Shown here: positions 6,212 to 8,301 of the stretch, in pieces
Position numbering within the stretch: position 1 is the stretch's first letter
Layout of the letters: each line of letters begins with the position of its first letter
From: CAYSYY01 sp964576115 [NCBI: uncultured Gemmatimonadota bacterium]
GTDB taxonomy: Bacteria > Blakebacterota > Blakebacteria > Blakebacterales
Length of the DNA stretch: 8,301 bases
Assembly: GCA_964576115.1 (NCBI GenBank)
Contig: CAZNUA010000092.1
Coordinates: 1-8,301, forward strand
Reading direction: 5' to 3'
The notes under the pieces: generated by a model
The model's database searches: none
Seen by the model: the letters and a program-made list of their open reading frames with translations, nothing else
Told to the model about the DNA's origin: nothing
Translations under genes and position numbers: made by a program

Positions 6212-7545
6212 TAGAAAAAACTCTCGACGGTCGGGGCCGCTTCCTGGGTGGCGAAAACGATCAGGCGATCGCCCGGCTCGATCCGGTCGCGGCCGTGCGG
6301 GACGAAGGTCTCCCCCCGCCGGATGATGGCCGCGATGATGGCTCCCTCGGTGTCGGGCAGATCGCGCAGGCGGGTCGGCTCGAAAGCGGCCGGCACGTCG
6401 AGTTCGAGCACGCTCCCCTTACCCTGCTCGGTCACCGCCAGCAGGCGGGCCCGGGTATCCTGCAGCATGCCCAGAACGGTGTGCACGGCGGTGCGCCGGG
6501 GGTTGAGGGCAACGTCGATCCCGAGTCCCTCGAAGAGATTCATGCTCATGGCCGAACTGACCCGGGTGATCGTCTTCGGGATCTCCATCTCGCGGGCCAG
6601 CAGAGCGCAGAGGAGGTTTTTCTCGTCATCGCTGGTGACCGCCACCAGCACGTCGGAAAGGTAGATCTGCTCGACATCGAGCAGTTCGAGATCGGTCCCG
6701 TCTCCGTACAGGACCAGGGTCGTGGAGAGGTCGGCGGCGAGTTCCTCGCAGCGCTCGGGATCGCGTTCAATGATCTTGACCCGTACATCCCCGGCTTCCT
6801 CAAGCAGTTCGGCCAGGATCCCCCCAACGTTACCGCCTCCGACAATGGTCACGTTGCGGACCTTCTCTTCGCCCCGGCGCTTGAAGAAGGAGCGTTCCAG
6901 GCTGCGCAGGGCGCCCGGGGTTCCCATGAAGGTGACCTTATCCCCGGCCTCGAAAACCGTCTGCCCGCGCGGGATCCTGACTTCCTCGTTTCGGGCCACG
7001 GCCACGGCCAGCACGCCCGGGTGCAGGCCGAGCGAGACCAGGGCCCGGCCGGTCAGACGGGAACGCTCGGGAATCCGGTACTCCTGCAGTACGATCCGGC
7101 CCCCGGCGAGGATCTCGACATAGATCGCGCCGGGAACCAGGACGGTCCGGGCGATCTCCTCGGCCAGCATGTACTGGGGCCAGATGATCCGGTCGATGAA
7201 GCGCCACGGCCGTCGCCCCGAACGGGAGCTGAACGTCCGGTAATGCTCCTCTTTGGAAACGAAGCAGATGGTTCGGGCTCCGCAGGCCTCCTTGGCCGTC
7301 AGGCAGGCGATGATGTTCTTCTCGTCGATATCGCTGCAGGCGATGAAATCATCCTCGCGGCAGGCACCGGCCGCCTCGAGCACCTCCACATCGGCGGGAC
7401 TCCCGGTGATGACCTGGACGTCGAGCCGGTCGAAGCGGGTGGTGTCCTCGCCCTCCTCGAGAATCACTATCGTATCCCGGGTCTCGGCCAGTTCGCGGGC
7501 GAAATGGTAGGCGATCTCACCTGAACCGGCGATGATGGCGCGCAT
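6211..7545 (-). CDS. trkA: TrkA, cytoplasmic NAD-binding regulator of Trk potassium uptake
   Basis: This 444-residue protein has the duplicated RCK layout of full-length TrkA, which binds nucleotides in the cytoplasm and gates TrkH. The first Rossmann half (about 1-120) has G7-SGEIA, Glu30 ending strand 2 and SDIDEKN (71-77). The first TrkA-C domain covers about 140-225. The second Rossmann half (about 229-345) has the intact G236-GGNVG, an IIERD acidic strand end and TSDDEKN. The second TrkA-C domain fills the rest, ending near the C-terminus with GDRLIVFAT. In the first half the third glycine of GxGxxG is Ala12, so nucleotide binding may be unequal between the halves. The gene begins three bases after the GGT-like stop (TGAGGCATG), with a G-rich stretch ending about nine bases before the ATG as a possible ribosome site. 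It is followed at once by trkH. Confidence 0.95.
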   Translation of the reverse strand: MRAIIAGSGEIAYHFARELAETRDTIVILEEGEDTTRFDRLDVQVITGSPADVEVLEAAGACREDDFIACSDIDEKNIIACLTAKEACGARTICFVSKEEHYRTFSSRSGRRPWRFIDRIIWPQYMLAEEIARTVLVPGAIYVEILAGGRIVLQEYRIPERSRLTGRALVSLGLHPGVLAVAVARNEEVRIPRGQTVFEAGDKVTFMGTPGALRSLERSFFKRRGEEKVRNVTIVGGGNVGGILAELLEEAGDVRVKIIERDPERCEELAADLSTTLVLYGDGTDLELLDVEQIYLSDVLVAVTSDDEKNLLCALLAREMEIPKTITRVSSAMSMNLFEGLGIDVALNPRRTAVHTVLGMLQDTRARLLAVTEQGKGSVLELDVPAAFEPTRLRDLPDTEGAIIAAIIRRGETFVPHGRDRIEPGDRLIVFATQEAAPTVESFF

Positions 7546-7548
7546 GCC

Positions 7549-8301
7549 TCAGTACCCCCGGGCCAGGCCGGCACCCCGTGGATCGGCCGCGCCGGTGAAG
7601 CGGAACGGCCGGCCGCGCCGGGAATACTCGATCGTCAGGGCGTGAGCCAGGCCGAGCCCGCCGGTCCGTTCGATGCGGTGCCCGCGCGCAGCCAGGGCCC
7701 GGACGACGTCCTCGGGGATATCGGGCTCCAGAGCAATGATATCCGGTTCGATGAAGCTGATCCGGGGAGCGGCGATGGCCTCGAGGATATCCATGTCGAA
7801 ATCGAGCAGGTTCATGATCATCTGGGGCACTGTCTGGCCGATGGTGTGCCCTCCCGGCGTGCCGAGGGCGACCCACGGCCGGCCCTGGCGCATGATGAGC
7901 ACGGGCACGTCGCCCGAGAGCTTGTGCCGGCCGGGGAAAGCATCCATCGGGTTACCGGGCGGTTCGAAGGTACAGTAGGCCAGGGAGTTGTTGAGCCAGA
8001 TGCCCGTTCCCTCGGGCATGATCCGGCTGCCGAAGGCGTTGCCGAGGGTCTGGGTGGCCGAGACCACGTTGCCCCACCGGTCGGCCACGACGAAATGAGT
8101 GGTGTGACGGTCTTGAACTGGAGGTACGCCGGGGTATTCGAAGGACCGGGCCCGCTCCGGATCGATAGCCGCCGTCTGCTCGGTCCAGTACGCCTCGGAG
8201 AGGAGCATCTCGAGAGGCACCGGGGCCACCAGAGGATCCGAAGCGTAGCGCAGGCGGGTCCAGAAGGCGTGCTTGGTCACTTCGGCGAAGCGGTGCAGGA
8301 A
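7549..8301 (-). CDS. Gamma-glutamyltransferase-like Ntn hydrolase (5' end beyond window)
   Basis: The frame is open to the right edge, so only the last 250 residues are seen; a GTG at 8280 is internal, not a start. GGT-family proteins are exported or periplasmic precursors that cut themselves before a nucleophilic Thr. That Thr is in DRHTTHF (codon 8101-8103), giving a small subunit of 184 residues, close to the roughly 190 of E. coli GGT. Further family marks are GNVVSATQTL, GIWLNN, the oxyanion GTPGGHT segment and the C-terminal GAADPRGAG. Ungapped comparison with recalled E. coli GGT shows substitutions at glutamyl-binding positions: N411 is Gly, Q430 Ser, D433 Tyr and S463 Gly (KLSGD in place of LSSMS). 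It is therefore probably a GGT-like hydrolase with a different substrate, not a true glutathione enzyme. It lies three bases upstream of trkA and may share its transcript. Confidence 0.88.
   Translation of the reverse strand, partial: FLHRFAEVTKHAFWTRLRYASDPLVAPVPLEMLLSEAYWTEQTAAIDPERARSFEYPGVPPVQDRHTTHFVVADRWGNVVSATQTLGNAFGSRIMPEGTGIWLNNSLAYCTFEPPGNPMDAFPGRHKLSGDVPVLIMRQGRPWVALGTPGGHTIGQTVPQMIMNLLDFDMDILEAIAAPRISFIEPDIIALEPDIPEDVVRALAARGHRIERTGGLGLAHALTIEYSRRGRPFRFTGAADPRGAGLARGY

Noticed and set aside
6295-7524. 409-codon plus-strand frame opposite trkA
   Set aside because: It is an antisense shadow of a gene with two complete RCK modules and has no domain of its own.

Overview
The window is GC-rich (roughly 65% by eye) and densely coding bacterial chromosome. 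It carries eight protein genes, seven complete and one cut by the right edge, with no gap over about 90 bases. I see no RNA gene, mobile element, CRISPR array or integration scar. The best clue to the host is the secreted S8 protease. It ends in a FlgD-like/type IX-style C-terminal domain, an architecture common in the FCB group and in GC-rich candidate phyla near it (Eisenbacteria-, Krumholzibacteria- or Latescibacteria-like lineages). The assignment to that broad group is an inference; nothing here fixes a genus.

Layout. Positions 56-1842 (minus strand) hold a compact three-gene operon: a rhomboid intramembrane protease, then a Nudix hydrolase, then an ICMT-like membrane methyltransferase. 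The Nudix and methyltransferase frames overlap by 8 bases, and a perfect 14-bp hairpin follows the last stop codon. An intergenic strip of about 86 bases (1843-1928) serves this operon and a divergent plus-strand pair: the S8 protease (1929-3632) and a PP-loop/NFACT-R-type RNA thiolation enzyme (3638-4687). The last gene of that pair meets the next minus-strand operon tail to tail, and the two coding regions overlap by 47 bases. That operon reads inward from the right edge: a gamma-glutamyltransferase-like Ntn hydrolase (partial), TrkA, then TrkH, with gaps of 3 and 10 bases.

How the genes work together. TrkA and TrkH form a standard potassium uptake system: the cytoplasmic RCK regulator gates the membrane channel subunit. 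The rhomboid, Nudix and methyltransferase genes share a transcript, but no shared pathway is evident from the sequences. The same is true of the protease and thiolation pair.

Most of this is ordinary housekeeping or accessory content, and I do not see a clear undescribed multi-gene system. The points most worth following are: the GGT-like enzyme, which keeps the Ntn catalytic threonine but has lost the residues that hold the glutamyl group; the thiolation enzyme, whose RNA substrate is uncertain; and the divergent promoter strip, where -10-like boxes sit so close to the start codons that leaderless transcripts are likely.
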